Positions 25,845 through 34,470 of a stretch of 64,000 bases of DNA are shown here, piece by piece. The translations under genes were made by a program, and so were the position numbers. Under the pieces are notes generated by a model that made no database searches, was not told the origin of the DNA, and was given only the letters and a program-made list of their open reading frames with translations. The stretch's first letter is position 1. The number at the start of each line of letters is the position of its first letter. Source of the stretch: Hyphomicrobiales bacterium (GTDB lineage: Bacteria; Pseudomonadota; Alphaproteobacteria; Rhizobiales; Rhizobiaceae); assembly GCA_900466475.1 (NCBI GenBank), contig UBMI01000017.1, forward strand, positions 85,722-149,721, read 5' to 3'.

Positions 25845-28406
25845 TCAGTTCTGCAGCGCCGTGTAATAGGGCTCGTTGGAAAGATTGTCCTCAAGACCCG
25901 GTGACAGCACGCTTCGCCCGCCCCTCCTCGAGCTGACGAAAAACTGCAGGTGAAACTTGGAGTCGGTGTAATCGCCGGGAATGGTGGCGTCGAAGCCATT
26001 GCCATTCCGTGTCATCTTCGCCGAACTCCAACGCTCGGCCTGATTGACGTGACGATAGTGCAGCACCGGCTCCTCGTCCATGGTTTCATCGACACGCACC
26101 GTCAGGGCTTCGCCCGCCTTGAACGTCGCGGGCGCTATGATGCCTGCCGCGCTGGCTATCACAGGTCGGCGAGCCTTGAGTGCTTTCACGGCTGCGAGCA
26201 CCTGTTCGCCCGCCTGCACCGATTCAAACTTGCCGCCGCCGCGCAGTGACTCCAGGTCGAGAACCTCGGCCGCCATCTCCGGCAGGCGCGACTGCCAGGA
26301 ACCACGCAGCCAGGATTGTGTTCCGTAAGTCAGGTCGTCGTGGTAGACATCGCGCGAAATATCAGCGGCCGCCTGCCAGGCCATGACCGAGCGCTTGGCG
26401 TGATCGATTGCCGGCTCGATCAGTGTCGTCACCTTGGTGGCAATGAACAGCTCGGCCCAACAAGCCGCGCGGAACCGCTCGGCAAAGAAACGGGCGATGC
26501 CGGCTGCGATCTGCACATCGATCATGATGCGCTGGACAGTGGCGGAGCCGAAGCTTTTGGTCGCCTTCACACCCGTTAGCGCCGTCTCACAGCCTTCCGC
26601 CATCTCGTCCAGCCAGTCGGCCACATCAAGCGGCGTGTAGCGATGCGAGGGCTTTCCCGCGAGAAGCAGTTCCGCATATTCGCGCGCATTGGCAAACAGC
26701 GCTGAATCGAAGGTCGGCGCATTTCCGAAACGGACCGGCCCTTCCATGTCGAAAGCGTAGGCGCGACGGCCCGAGCCCTCGACAAGCGGGAGGTTGGTAT
26801 AGACCTCCGGCCAGTAGTGATTGTTGGAGGCCGAAGGGCCATGCGCCAGGGTGATCAGCGGCAGCACGCGGCTTGCCCAGGAGAGCCCCTTCTCGCAATC
26901 TGCGGCGGCATCGCCGCATTCATGTTCGAGATAACGCATCCAGCTTTCGCGCGGCGCTTCAGGATAGTAGAGCAGTCGCCCCCAGATACGGTATTGATAC
27001 TCATATTTCTGCCAGTCGTAGCGCGTCGGCAGACCGTGCTTCTGGTAATTGAAGCGGCCACCGGGAATACCGGTGCCCATACGGCCCTTGAAACTCTGCG
27101 GCTCGCACCATTCAACGCCATCGGAGCCTGCGAACATGGAGCTGCGGCCATAACCGGCAGCAAATTCCGGATCGCCCCAGAGGAGCACGCGCTGCGTTCC
27201 CGCCCAGATGCGATAGATGACCTTGTAGTCCTTGTCCTTCGTCAGAAGGTCACCATAGCTGTAACGCAGGAATTTTCGGGACCCTTCGCTGAGCTGCTCG
27301 CGGTCGCTGCGCGCCACTTCCGGCGGGTATTCCTTGTTGCGGATAGCTGACTGGTGATAGGGCGGCCCCATATGCTCGGCGAGATATTTTGGCGAAGCGG
27401 CAAAGGGCATTCCGGACTCCCGGGCGATCTGCAGCATGGTGTGATCGAGACCCTTGCCATGCATGTCGATCTCGACTGGACGACCGGCTGCGGCAACACC
27501 AGCAAACGCCTCCTTCCAGAAGCCGTATTCGCCTTCGGCGATGCCGCCCTCGACATGGACGCGGAATGTCAGACCAGTAATCTCAGGCACCTGCCGCAGC
27601 AATTCGGTGATCGCGTCGCGGCAATAAGGGGCGAGATTATCATCCGTCACGCCTGTAACCGTGTAGTTGGCTCGCGGGACATCGTCGAAATCATAGCGCT
27701 GCGTCCAGAGCGCCAGCTGGAATTCCAATCCGCGCTTGGCCGCCTCACGACCAATGAATTTCAGCATCTCAAGATTGGATTCGCGCTCCTCATCGGAGAG
27801 CTCGGTGACCTCGACGCCGTAACCCGGCAGCTTCAATAGAAACGGATAGGGGAAATAGAAGTAGACGTCTGTAATCCACGGATTGTGGTAGGGATAGTTG
27901 TAGCCCATGCCAAGCGTCAGGGCGAAACGGTTGAAGCGGTTCGATGCCAGCATGGTCAGATAGTCGCGCCATTGCTGCTTGTCGTAGAACCAGGCCTTGT
28001 CTTCCTCCTCGCTGCAGAAAAGCCGGGCGATACTGCGGATGAGGGCTGACGGCTGTTCGGTGAGCGGAAACTTGCCGGCGAACAGGTCTTCATCACCGCT
28101 ATAGCGCACCCGGTCGGCGAGTTCGGTCAAAGCATAGACCATGCCCCTGTCGTCATGCGCCCAGACGGCAATCACGTTGCCGTCCCGGGTGAGAGCAAAA
28201 GCCTCCTCACTACGCGCCATCGCTGCCGGCGCCTGCGGCGATCCCACCTCGCCCACGATGATCGAGATGTCCTGCCCCGATGCGTTGTCCGAGAATTTCG
28301 CGCCCCGCCGCTTCAGGCGGCTGCGCAGTTCGTCGATTGCCCATGTGACGCCGTCCGAAAGCGGCTTGGATGGCAGGCTGATGGATATGGTGTTGGCTTG
28401 CGCCAT
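25845..28406 (-). CDS. Large glycosidase-like protein of unassigned family
   Basis: 853 residues from the ATG at 28406 (TGAGG upstream); a GTG at 28418 is in frame. I do not recognise a named family. Residues 1 to about 115 resemble the small alpha/beta domain before the catalytic barrel in GH20, GH67 and GH84 enzymes (ending RGMVYALTELADRVRY). A likely TIM barrel begins with PSALIRSIARLFCSEEEDKAWFYD and NRFNRFALTLGMGYNYPYHN. Acidic residues that might be catalytic include those in RVHVEGGIAEGEYGFWKEAF and EIDMHGKG. A mainly helical region (about 560-740) and a beta-rich C-terminus follow. No signal peptide is seen, so it is probably cytoplasmic and acts on what the flanking Opp-type transporter imports. 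The function is inferred from context only. Confidence 0.7.
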   Translation of the reverse strand: MAQANTISISLPSKPLSDGVTWAIDELRSRLKRRGAKFSDNASGQDISIIVGEVGSPQAPAAMARSEEAFALTRDGNVIAVWAHDDRGMVYALTELADRVRYSGDEDLFAGKFPLTEQPSALIRSIARLFCSEEEDKAWFYDKQQWRDYLTMLASNRFNRFALTLGMGYNYPYHNPWITDVYFYFPYPFLLKLPGYGVEVTELSDEERESNLEMLKFIGREAAKRGLEFQLALWTQRYDFDDVPRANYTVTGVTDDNLAPYCRDAITELLRQVPEITGLTFRVHVEGGIAEGEYGFWKEAFAGVAAAGRPVEIDMHGKGLDHTMLQIARESGMPFAASPKYLAEHMGPPYHQSAIRNKEYPPEVARSDREQLSEGSRKFLRYSYGDLLTKDKDYKVIYRIWAGTQRVLLWGDPEFAAGYGRSSMFAGSDGVEWCEPQSFKGRMGTGIPGGRFNYQKHGLPTRYDWQKYEYQYRIWGRLLYYPEAPRESWMRYLEHECGDAAADCEKGLSWASRVLPLITLAHGPSASNNHYWPEVYTNLPLVEGSGRRAYAFDMEGPVRFGNAPTFDSALFANAREYAELLLAGKPSHRYTPLDVADWLDEMAEGCETALTGVKATKSFGSATVQRIMIDVQIAAGIARFFAERFRAACWAELFIATKVTTLIEPAIDHAKRSVMAWQAAADISRDVYHDDLTYGTQSWLRGSWQSRLPEMAAEVLDLESLRGGGKFESVQAGEQVLAAVKALKARRPVIASAAGIIAPATFKAGEALTVRVDETMDEEPVLHYRHVNQAERWSSAKMTRNGNGFDATIPGDYTDSKFHLQFFVSSRRGGRSVLSPGLEDNLSNEPYYTALQN

Positions 28407-28570
28407 GTCTGACCTCACAGGAGAAGGACCAATATCTGCGCGCAGGGCGCAACACCCCGGTTCAACAGCGGGGAGAGATGACGATGTCGGAGCGTGTTCG
28501 CGACTGGAGCACCGGGCTGAAACTTATGAAGCGGTTTTCAGGGTAATCCGATGCTTCAACAAAGCTTAGA

Positions 28571-28604
28571 GCGGCGGAGGCATTTCTCTTCTTCCACCCG
28601 CCGC
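28571..28604 (-). other. Weak stem-loop downstream of the binding-protein gene
   Basis: GCGGCGG (28571-28577) can pair with CCGCCGC (28598-28604) around a 20-base loop, just after the binding-protein stop at 28615. It is at the same relative place as the stronger hairpins of the three ribose-type operons. The rest of the 208-bp gap to 28407 holds no gene I can support. Confidence 0.35.
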
Positions 28605-28614
28605 CCTCAAAGGT

Positions 28615-30234
28615 TCAGGTCTTGATCTTGGCCTTGGTCAGCGGCCAGTTCACATAGCCGGAAACCACGTCGTAGCCGAGATCGACTTTTTCCGAGCGAA
28701 CGATCATAAAGCCGTTGTTGGAAACGGGCAGGATGACCGCGTCCGTGAGGGCTTTGATCTCGATTTCCTTGACGATTTCCAGACGCTTGTTGAGGTCCGG
28801 TTCGGCAAGCGCCTTGCCCAGGAGGTCGTCGATCCCTGGAATGGCAACGCCGTAATGGCTCATATTTGCCCCGCCATTGCCATCCGAGCGAACTTCGGCG
28901 CCTTTCGACAGGTAGGTGACGATCACCTGTGTCGGCACCGGCGGCAATGCAGATGACTGCTGTGACAGTGTGTTGGTGCCGATGTTCTGATCGGCATGGA
29001 AGGCGGTATGGTCCTTGATGTTGAGTTCCATGTTGATGCCGACCTTGCGCAACTGCGCCTGGATCATCAGCATGATCGCCGAAAAGTCCTCGCGCTGCGA
29101 CGTATCGTTCTTGAAGCTGAAACCATCAGGGAATCCGGCTTCTGCAAGCAGGGATTTGGCCTTTTCGGGATCATACTTGTAGGCAACGTCCGCCGGAATG
29201 TTCTCCGCGGAGAAGCCACCGGGATAGGAGGGCGGATTGAGCCCATAGGTACGCTTGCTGATCGGCGCGATTGCTGTGGTGATTTCGTCGCGGTCGATCG
29301 CGTAGAAGAGCGCCTGGCGCACACGCACATCGTCGAACGGCTTCTTCGTCAGATTGACCTGCATGGTGAAGAAGCTGCCGGGGCTGGCGACGTCGAAGAT
29401 CAGGTTCGGATCGCGCTGCGACATGGAGGCCGCCCAGCCGGGGGCGCGAACGCCCTCGATCAGATGCACGTCGCCTGACAGCAGCGCCAGCGTACGCGCA
29501 GTCGTATCGGCGATATAGAGGCATTGCAGCTTGGGGGTCGCCGGCTGGACGTCCCAGTGCTCCGCATTGGCGACCAGCATGACGCCCTGCGACGGATCCG
29601 GATAGACTGTCTCCAGCACGTAAGGACCGGTTCCGATCGGATCACGGCCGATCGGTTCTTCGCCCTTTTCCTCAACTGCCTTCTTGCTCATGACCGAGGC
29701 GTCGTAGTCGCTGAGAGCACCGAGCAGGAAGAGCGGATCCGGCTGCGCCAACTTGAAGGTGACCGTGTAAGGATCGTCAGCCACGACCTCGCTGATATTG
29801 GTGAATTTCGGACGTACCCCGCCCACGCGAACGGCATCGCGAATGCGATCGAACGTGAACTTGACGTCCTCGGACGTCATCTCACCATAACCCTTGTGAA
29901 ATTTGACACCTTGGCGGAGTTTCAGCGTCCAGGACTTTGAATCCGGTGTCGAGCTCCAGCTCGTCGCAAGGCGCGGTACGAGTTCGTCTATCGTTGCCGG
30001 AAACTTCCACAGCGGCAGGTCAACAAGCTTGTCGTAAATGTGAATAATCGCCCAGTTATCGACACCCTGGATCGACTTTGCAGGATCGATCGTCTTGAGG
30101 CCGCGGGCAGCAAAAGCAATTTTCAATGTATCGGTGGCTTGCGCAAAAGCGGCCGGCCCCAGGCTTGCCGCAATACCGGCGCCGACAACAGCAGCCGCAG
30201 AGTTTTCCATGAATCGACGTCGAGTAATCGCCAT
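28615..30234 (-). CDS. Opp/Dpp-type ABC transporter substrate-binding protein (Tat-exported)
   Basis: 539 residues. The N-terminus MAITRRRFMENSAAAVVG is a twin-arginine signal with cleavage likely after AAFA. The mature protein is a family 5 extracellular solute-binding protein (SKSWTLKLRQGVKFHKG, EDVKFTFDRI, DDVRVRQALFYAIDRDEI). These proteins deliver oligopeptides, or in rhizobia various oligosaccharides and opine-like compounds, to OppBCDF-type importers; the matching genes follow downstream at 25751-21918. Tat export implies folding before transport, which is common for this family in Rhizobiaceae. It is the first structural gene after the lacI-type gene at 31549, and a palindrome at 30338-30349 lies in its promoter region. 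Confidence 0.93.
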   Translation of the reverse strand: MAITRRRFMENSAAAVVGAGIAASLGPAAFAQATDTLKIAFAARGLKTIDPAKSIQGVDNWAIIHIYDKLVDLPLWKFPATIDELVPRLATSWSSTPDSKSWTLKLRQGVKFHKGYGEMTSEDVKFTFDRIRDAVRVGGVRPKFTNISEVVADDPYTVTFKLAQPDPLFLLGALSDYDASVMSKKAVEEKGEEPIGRDPIGTGPYVLETVYPDPSQGVMLVANAEHWDVQPATPKLQCLYIADTTARTLALLSGDVHLIEGVRAPGWAASMSQRDPNLIFDVASPGSFFTMQVNLTKKPFDDVRVRQALFYAIDRDEITTAIAPISKRTYGLNPPSYPGGFSAENIPADVAYKYDPEKAKSLLAEAGFPDGFSFKNDTSQREDFSAIMLMIQAQLRKVGINMELNIKDHTAFHADQNIGTNTLSQQSSALPPVPTQVIVTYLSKGAEVRSDGNGGANMSHYGVAIPGIDDLLGKALAEPDLNKRLEIVKEIEIKALTDAVILPVSNNGFMIVRSEKVDLGYDVVSGYVNWPLTKAKIKT

Positions 30235-30337
30235 GCTCAGATCCTCCCTTATCGAGGCGCTGCATCCCGTCTGACGCTTGATTTCCTGTGTTTTTATTGT
30301 GGAGCGTCTTCTGGGTCGACGAGCAACGCAATGGGAC

Positions 30338-30349
30338 GGTAGCGCTACC
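30338..30349. promoter_or_regulatory. LacI-family operator upstream of the Opp-type operon
   Basis: GGTAGCGCTACC is a perfect 12-bp palindrome with a CG centre, about 105-115 bp upstream of the binding-protein start. The adjacent LacI regulator (30455-31549) is the obvious ligand. It shares the AGCGCT core with the operators at 2250-2288 but differs in the arms, which fits a separate specificity. Confidence 0.65.
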
Positions 30350-30454
30350 AGACATAAGCGTCAAGTTTGTTCGGCCGCAGATTTATGGGCGTTTCGGAAA
30401 AGCTCTTATTCAAATAGCGACATATGCCGAAGGCGAAACGCGGTACTCCAGGCG

Positions 30455-31549
30455 TCAGCGGCCAGTCAGCCCACGCCGCAGTTCACCGCTGCGGTCGGTG
30501 CTGACGCGTCTCTGGATTTTGAAGCCCAGGTCGATAATCCGGTCTCCACCGTCGTCTCCGTTCAAGCGGCGACGGAGCGCCATGACGGCGTTATAGCCGG
30601 ATTCCCAGCGTGGGCTGCGCACGCTGGTGATCGAAGGATAGGCTGCGGCCATGATGTCGAAATCGTTGAAGCCGGCGATACCGAAATCCTCGGGCACGCG
30701 GATACCGCGCTCCATACACTCGAACAGCGCGCCAAGCGCCATGACGTCATTGTTGCAGAAGACGGCGTCCATATCTGGATTAGCGTCCAGAAGATTGGCC
30801 ATCAGCTTGCGGCCTGTCGAAGGGGTTGCAAAACGCGGCGTTTCCCAGCCTACCCCTTCGGGAATATGGTCGCTTCTGTCGATCGGCGAAATATAGCTCG
30901 GGTTATAGATGCCGGCTTCCGTCAGCGTGTCCTTCAGACCGGAATAACGGCCGAAGGAACGGCCATTCAGCCAGCCGCTTAGAAAACCGATATGCCGATA
31001 GCCCGCCTCGATCAGGTGACGGGTGATCGCCCGCCCCGCCTCATAATGTGAAAAGCCGATGATCGTATCGATCGGCTTGTCCGTCAGGTCCATGATCTGG
31101 ATAACCGGACACCTGGCATTTTCCAGCATCTCGCGCGACCGGTCGTTCTGTTCGGTACCAGAGACGATCATGCCCGCCGGCTTCTGCCGCAACATCTGTG
31201 CGATCAGCCGCTCTTCCTCTTCCGGCTGGTAGCGGGTGTTGCCCATCTGGATCTGCAGTTCCGTACCTTCCACGCCGTCGTACACACCGCGTAAAACGTC
31301 GGAGAAGATGTTCTGGGTGAGCGAGGGGACCAGCACGCCGATGACATCGGCCCTGACGGACGCAAGCGCCCGGGCGCTGAGATTGGGAACATAGTTCAGT
31401 TCCTTCACCGCCTTGTCGATATTGGCGCGAAGGGCGGCGGAAACCTGGCTCGGATCGCGCAGCGCCCGCGACACCGTGATCGCGCCAACTCCGGCCAGGC
31501 GCGCAACATCCGCAATCGTGGGGCGACCATCGGTCCGTCGGCTTCGCAA
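30455..31549 (-). CDS. LacI-family transcriptional regulator
   Basis: 364 residues. The helix-turn-helix is PTIADVARLAGVGAITVSRAL (residues 10-30), with the hinge ending in NLSARALASVRADVIGVL, then a GntR-subgroup effector domain (PSLTQNIFSDVLRGVYDGVE, AVFCNNDVMALGALFECMERG). No ATG is available: the best start is a TTG at 31549 preceded by GAGGGAAGAAGA, which is unusual and suggests low expression. It lies directly upstream of the Opp-type operon in the same direction, with a palindrome between them, so it probably controls that operon and possibly the GH94 gene. Its effector is presumably an oligosaccharide breakdown product. Confidence 0.87.
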   Translation of the reverse strand: MRSRRTDGRPTIADVARLAGVGAITVSRALRDPSQVSAALRANIDKAVKELNYVPNLSARALASVRADVIGVLVPSLTQNIFSDVLRGVYDGVEGTELQIQMGNTRYQPEEEERLIAQMLRQKPAGMIVSGTEQNDRSREMLENARCPVIQIMDLTDKPIDTIIGFSHYEAGRAITRHLIEAGYRHIGFLSGWLNGRSFGRYSGLKDTLTEAGIYNPSYISPIDRSDHIPEGVGWETPRFATPSTGRKLMANLLDANPDMDAVFCNNDVMALGALFECMERGIRVPEDFGIAGFNDFDIMAAAYPSITSVRSPRWESGYNAVMALRRRLNGDDGGDRIIDLGFKIQRRVSTDRSGELRRGLTGR

Positions 31550-31933
31550 TCTTCTTCCCTCGCGGCATTTCGGAACAGCGCTGCACGTCTTACCTGGGAG
31601 GCTTCTCAGGCATTACCCAAAACGAATATGTCAATTCCAAAAAGCAGCGCCGAAGTCAACGCAGACGCAAGACCGGCCGGCGAGGCAGCGCATTGAGAAC
31701 TGTAGGGCGCGATACCCCTGTGACGGTTGCGATCGTGGAAACGAAATGGGGTCTACTTATCTCGGTCTATTTGCCGCGACTAGAAGCCCCATCAGGCCAA
31801 TTGCCGTCGCAAACCTTGAGAAAACAGGTCGCCACGGCACCTATCACGACTGCAGGGTTTCGGCGATCCGGCTCCCTGCATCTCGTAGAGGTCTAGAGAT
31901 CGTGATGCACGTCAGATGAGGGCTTCGGAAAGG
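31550..31933. other. Intergenic region without a supportable gene
   Basis: 384 bp between the 3' end of the epimerase operon and the lacI-type gene, both on the minus strand. It should hold the lacI promoter. Short open frames exist on the plus strand (for example 31693-31896), but they show no motif, no good ribosome-binding site and no family resemblance. No clear terminator with a T-tract is visible. Confidence 0.6.
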
Positions 31934-32803
31934 TCAACCGCCGAGCACAAATCGAGAAAATGCAAGGGCGCTCCGCGCATCCTCGTCCATTTTTGCTTCG
32001 TCCGCGCCATCGCTCAGATCGCGCCAAACCCTGATGTCTGACCCGATCGTTCCGCCGGTCTTTACGAACGGCTCCATGACAACGACGCCCGCGTAATTAA
32101 TATCGCGGAGTGCAAGACCGATCTCGTGCCAAGGCATTCTGCCTTTACCGGGGACGCGGCGATTGCTTTCGCCGGTATGGAAATGTCCGAGCAGCGGGCC
32201 AGCGGTACGGATCGCTTCTCCGAAACTGTCTTCCTCGATGTTCATATGGAAAGTATCGAGCATCACTTTGACATTCGGCTTCCCGACGTCCTTGACGAAT
32301 GCCACGCCCTCCGCAGCAGTGTTGAGAACGTGGTTCTCAAAGCGGTTGAGCACTTCGATGCAAAGATTGATACCGAGGTTTCCGGCGAAGTCCGCAATGC
32401 CATGAATGCCCTCGACCCCGCGCGCCCGATCGCCCTCCTTGTCGACTGGCTTGGAGTAGTCCACTGGCCAATAGGAATGAAGCGCGCCACCAATTGTCTT
32501 GATATCAAGCTTTGCGACATTTGTGAGCGTCTGCTCGAAGAATGCCTTTCCCGCCTGGCGCACCGCAATATCCGGTGACGACAGATTCTTGGCCTTCGAC
32601 GGGCCAATCCCGGCCGTCAGGATGATGTTGTTATCCTTGGCAGTCCGTCTGATTTCCGCAAGTTCGGCATCACTGTAGTCATTGATGTGATGTGCGGCGA
32701 CCTCGATGACGTCGAAGCCAAGTTTCGCGACCTTTTCGACATAGGGGCCGAACTTGGCGCTCCACTCATGTTCCCAGTAAGAATAATAAATCCCGTGTTT
32801 CAT
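31934..32803 (-). CDS. D-allulose (D-psicose) / D-tagatose 3-epimerase
   Basis: 289 residues from the ATG at 32803 (GGAG upstream). It is a TIM-barrel sugar epimerase almost collinear with the characterised Agrobacterium tumefaciens D-psicose 3-epimerase: KHGIYYSYWEHEWSAKFGPY at the N-terminus and the same length. The metal and catalytic residues fall at the same numbers: Glu150, Asp183, His209 and Glu244 (CIEVLNRFE, MLDTFHMN, HFHTGESNRRVPG, MEPFVKTGG). It interconverts ketohexoses at C3, chiefly D-allulose and D-fructose, using Mn or Co. It is the last gene of the operon starting at 39039, which strongly suggests D-allulose catabolism via fructose. The related protein at 33616 may act on another epimer. 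Confidence 0.94.
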   Translation of the reverse strand: MKHGIYYSYWEHEWSAKFGPYVEKVAKLGFDVIEVAAHHINDYSDAELAEIRRTAKDNNIILTAGIGPSKAKNLSSPDIAVRQAGKAFFEQTLTNVAKLDIKTIGGALHSYWPVDYSKPVDKEGDRARGVEGIHGIADFAGNLGINLCIEVLNRFENHVLNTAAEGVAFVKDVGKPNVKVMLDTFHMNIEEDSFGEAIRTAGPLLGHFHTGESNRRVPGKGRMPWHEIGLALRDINYAGVVVMEPFVKTGGTIGSDIRVWRDLSDGADEAKMDEDARSALAFSRFVLGG

Positions 32804-32897
32804 AGGAGTCTCCAAGTTTCAGTTGTAGATCCCGCCGATCGTCCTTGGCGGGGTTGACAGTGGACTGTCGCGGCGACCTCCGCTCGGCCTGGACGGA

Positions 32898-33545
32898 TCA
32901 GTTGTTCTCGATGTGGAGATCGGGCTCGGCGCTTCCGGCCACGATTGCAAGGCCGTTAGGAAGATCGTTCTCTTCGACCTTCCGGCGAATTTCCGCAGCG
33001 TCCAGGCCGTAGTTGCGCCAGCGGTTTTGAAGTCTCTGCCGCAGGTGAGCCTCGTCCACGTCAACAAACACCGTGAAGTCGAAAATCTCTTTCAACTTGT
33101 CCCAGGGAGCCTGTCGCGCAAGCAGGTAGTTACCCTCGCAGACGATGATCTTTGTAGACTGAGGAATGAGACTGCCGCCGGCGCGAGCAATCTCGATCGA
33201 GCGGTCGAATACCGGAACGGCAACAACGTCATCCTCGTTGGCCTTCAGGCGCTTGAGCATGTGGCGCAAACCATGCGCATCGAATGTATCGATTGCTCCC
33301 TTGTAGGGGCGGCGGCCCATCTGCTCCAAGACGGCATCGTCGTAGTGATACCCGTCCATCGGGAACAGCGCAGCTTCCAGACGGTGGTCGTTACTGATCG
33401 CTTCGACGGCGCGCTCCGCGAGCGTCGATTTGCCTGAACCCGGCGCACCTGCAATCGCTATCAGAACTCTCCGACCGCCGTTTTCCGCAAAGCGCTGAAC
33501 CGCGATCTTCGCTATCTTCTGCGCGTTTTCATCAATTTTGCTCAA
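32898..33545 (-). CDS. P-loop sugar/nucleoside kinase, FrcK-like
   Basis: 215 residues from the TTG at 33545, chosen because GGGAGGA lies six bases upstream; an ATG at 33572 is in frame but lacks such a site. The Walker A motif is IAGAPGSGKSTLAE, and FPMDGYHYDDAVL and VFDRSIEIARAGG follow as in the uridine-kinase/phosphoribulokinase fold. The FrcK protein of the Sinorhizobium meliloti fructose operon frcBCAK belongs to this group, and the setting here is similar: sugar transporter plus epimerases. It probably phosphorylates a ketose after import, though pantothenate- or nucleoside-kinase-like activity cannot be excluded. The phosphate acceptor is inference from the operon. Confidence 0.78.
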   Translation of the reverse strand: MSKIDENAQKIAKIAVQRFAENGGRRVLIAIAGAPGSGKSTLAERAVEAISNDHRLEAALFPMDGYHYDDAVLEQMGRRPYKGAIDTFDAHGLRHMLKRLKANEDDVVAVPVFDRSIEIARAGGSLIPQSTKIIVCEGNYLLARQAPWDKLKEIFDFTVFVDVDEAHLRQRLQNRWRNYGLDAAEIRRKVEENDLPNGLAIVAGSAEPDLHIENN

Positions 33546-33615
33546 TGAGTTCCTCCCATTGCCTCGCCGCATTTTCGGCGGCTAAGACCATCTGGAAACG
33601 CCGACCATCTCGAAG

Positions 33616-34470
33616 TCATGCCAGTTGATACTGCGCGGCCTTGTTGCGTAGGAACGAGAGGCCGTTGCCCATGACTTCGTCCTCGTCACGCGCGACCGGG
33701 CGCCACGTCGATATGTCGCCGGCCATCTCCGGCGGCATGCTGACGAAGCTCTCCAAGGTCAGCGCCCCCTTGAAGCCGATCGCAGACAGAGCGGCGAAAA
33801 TCGAATCCCAAGGGACGTTTCCTGCTCCAGGCGTTCCACGGTCGCTCTCGGACAAATGCATGTACTTGAGATGCTCACGCGCAACGATAATGCCGTTGGC
33901 TGCTCCCTTTTCCTCGATGTTCATGTGGAATGTGTCGAGGTGGACAAAGACGTTGTCCATCCCGATGCGTTCGACCAGGGCCACGGCCTGTTCTGCCGAG
34001 TTGATCAAATGGCTCTCGTATCGGTTCACCGCTTCCACACCGAATTGGATACCTTGGGCCTTGGCCTGCTTGGCTGCAGCACCGAGCGCATGGGCAACGT
34101 TGTCATATTCTGCCTGGGTCGGCGGAACGCCGGTGCGTTCGTTGGTGCCGCCGTAAGTGACGCCCGTAAGCGCCTCGGCTCCCATCAGGGCCGCCTTGTC
34201 GATCGCCACCTTCAGGTGCTCAATTGCGGCCTCGGGCCGGACGGATGCCCAGGCGGCCTGCGGTAGCACGAGCGAACATGCCGCACGCAGGCCATGCTTT
34301 TCCAGGAGCTCGCGTGTATGCCCGGCATCTACCGATGCGGCGTCTGCGAGCGGAATTTCAATGAATTCCATATTGTACCTAGCTGCGCCGGCGATGGCTC
34401 GCTCTGCGCCTGCGCGGTCCCACTTCATTGTCCACATGCTTGCGTGAATACCGAACCCTTGCACGGTCAC
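33616..34470 (-). CDS. Sugar isomerase/epimerase, D-tagatose 3-epimerase family
   Basis: 284 residues; the GTG start at 34470 overlaps the stop of the permease gene (GTGA). TIM-barrel protein with the D-tagatose 3-epimerase metal set: Glu146 in GVEAVNRYE, Asp179 in HLDTFHMN, His205 in MHLSESDRGTPG and Glu240 in LESFV. It is clearly related to the epimerase at 31934 but distant from it (WASVRPEAAIEHLK, TGVTYGGTNERTG), so the pair probably handles different ketoses or different steps. Its closest functional type could be a ketose 3-epimerase acting on D-tagatose, L-ribulose or erythrulose. The exact substrate cannot be assigned. Confidence 0.86.
   Translation of the reverse strand: MTVQGFGIHASMWTMKWDRAGAERAIAGAARYNMEFIEIPLADAASVDAGHTRELLEKHGLRAACSLVLPQAAWASVRPEAAIEHLKVAIDKAALMGAEALTGVTYGGTNERTGVPPTQAEYDNVAHALGAAAKQAKAQGIQFGVEAVNRYESHLINSAEQAVALVERIGMDNVFVHLDTFHMNIEEKGAANGIIVAREHLKYMHLSESDRGTPGAGNVPWDSIFAALSAIGFKGALTLESFVSMPPEMAGDISTWRPVARDEDEVMGNGLSFLRNKAAQYQLA

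Noticed and set aside
31693..31896. 67-codon open frame between the epimerase and lacI-type genes
   Set aside because: No ribosome-binding site, motif or hydrophobic pattern; likely chance.
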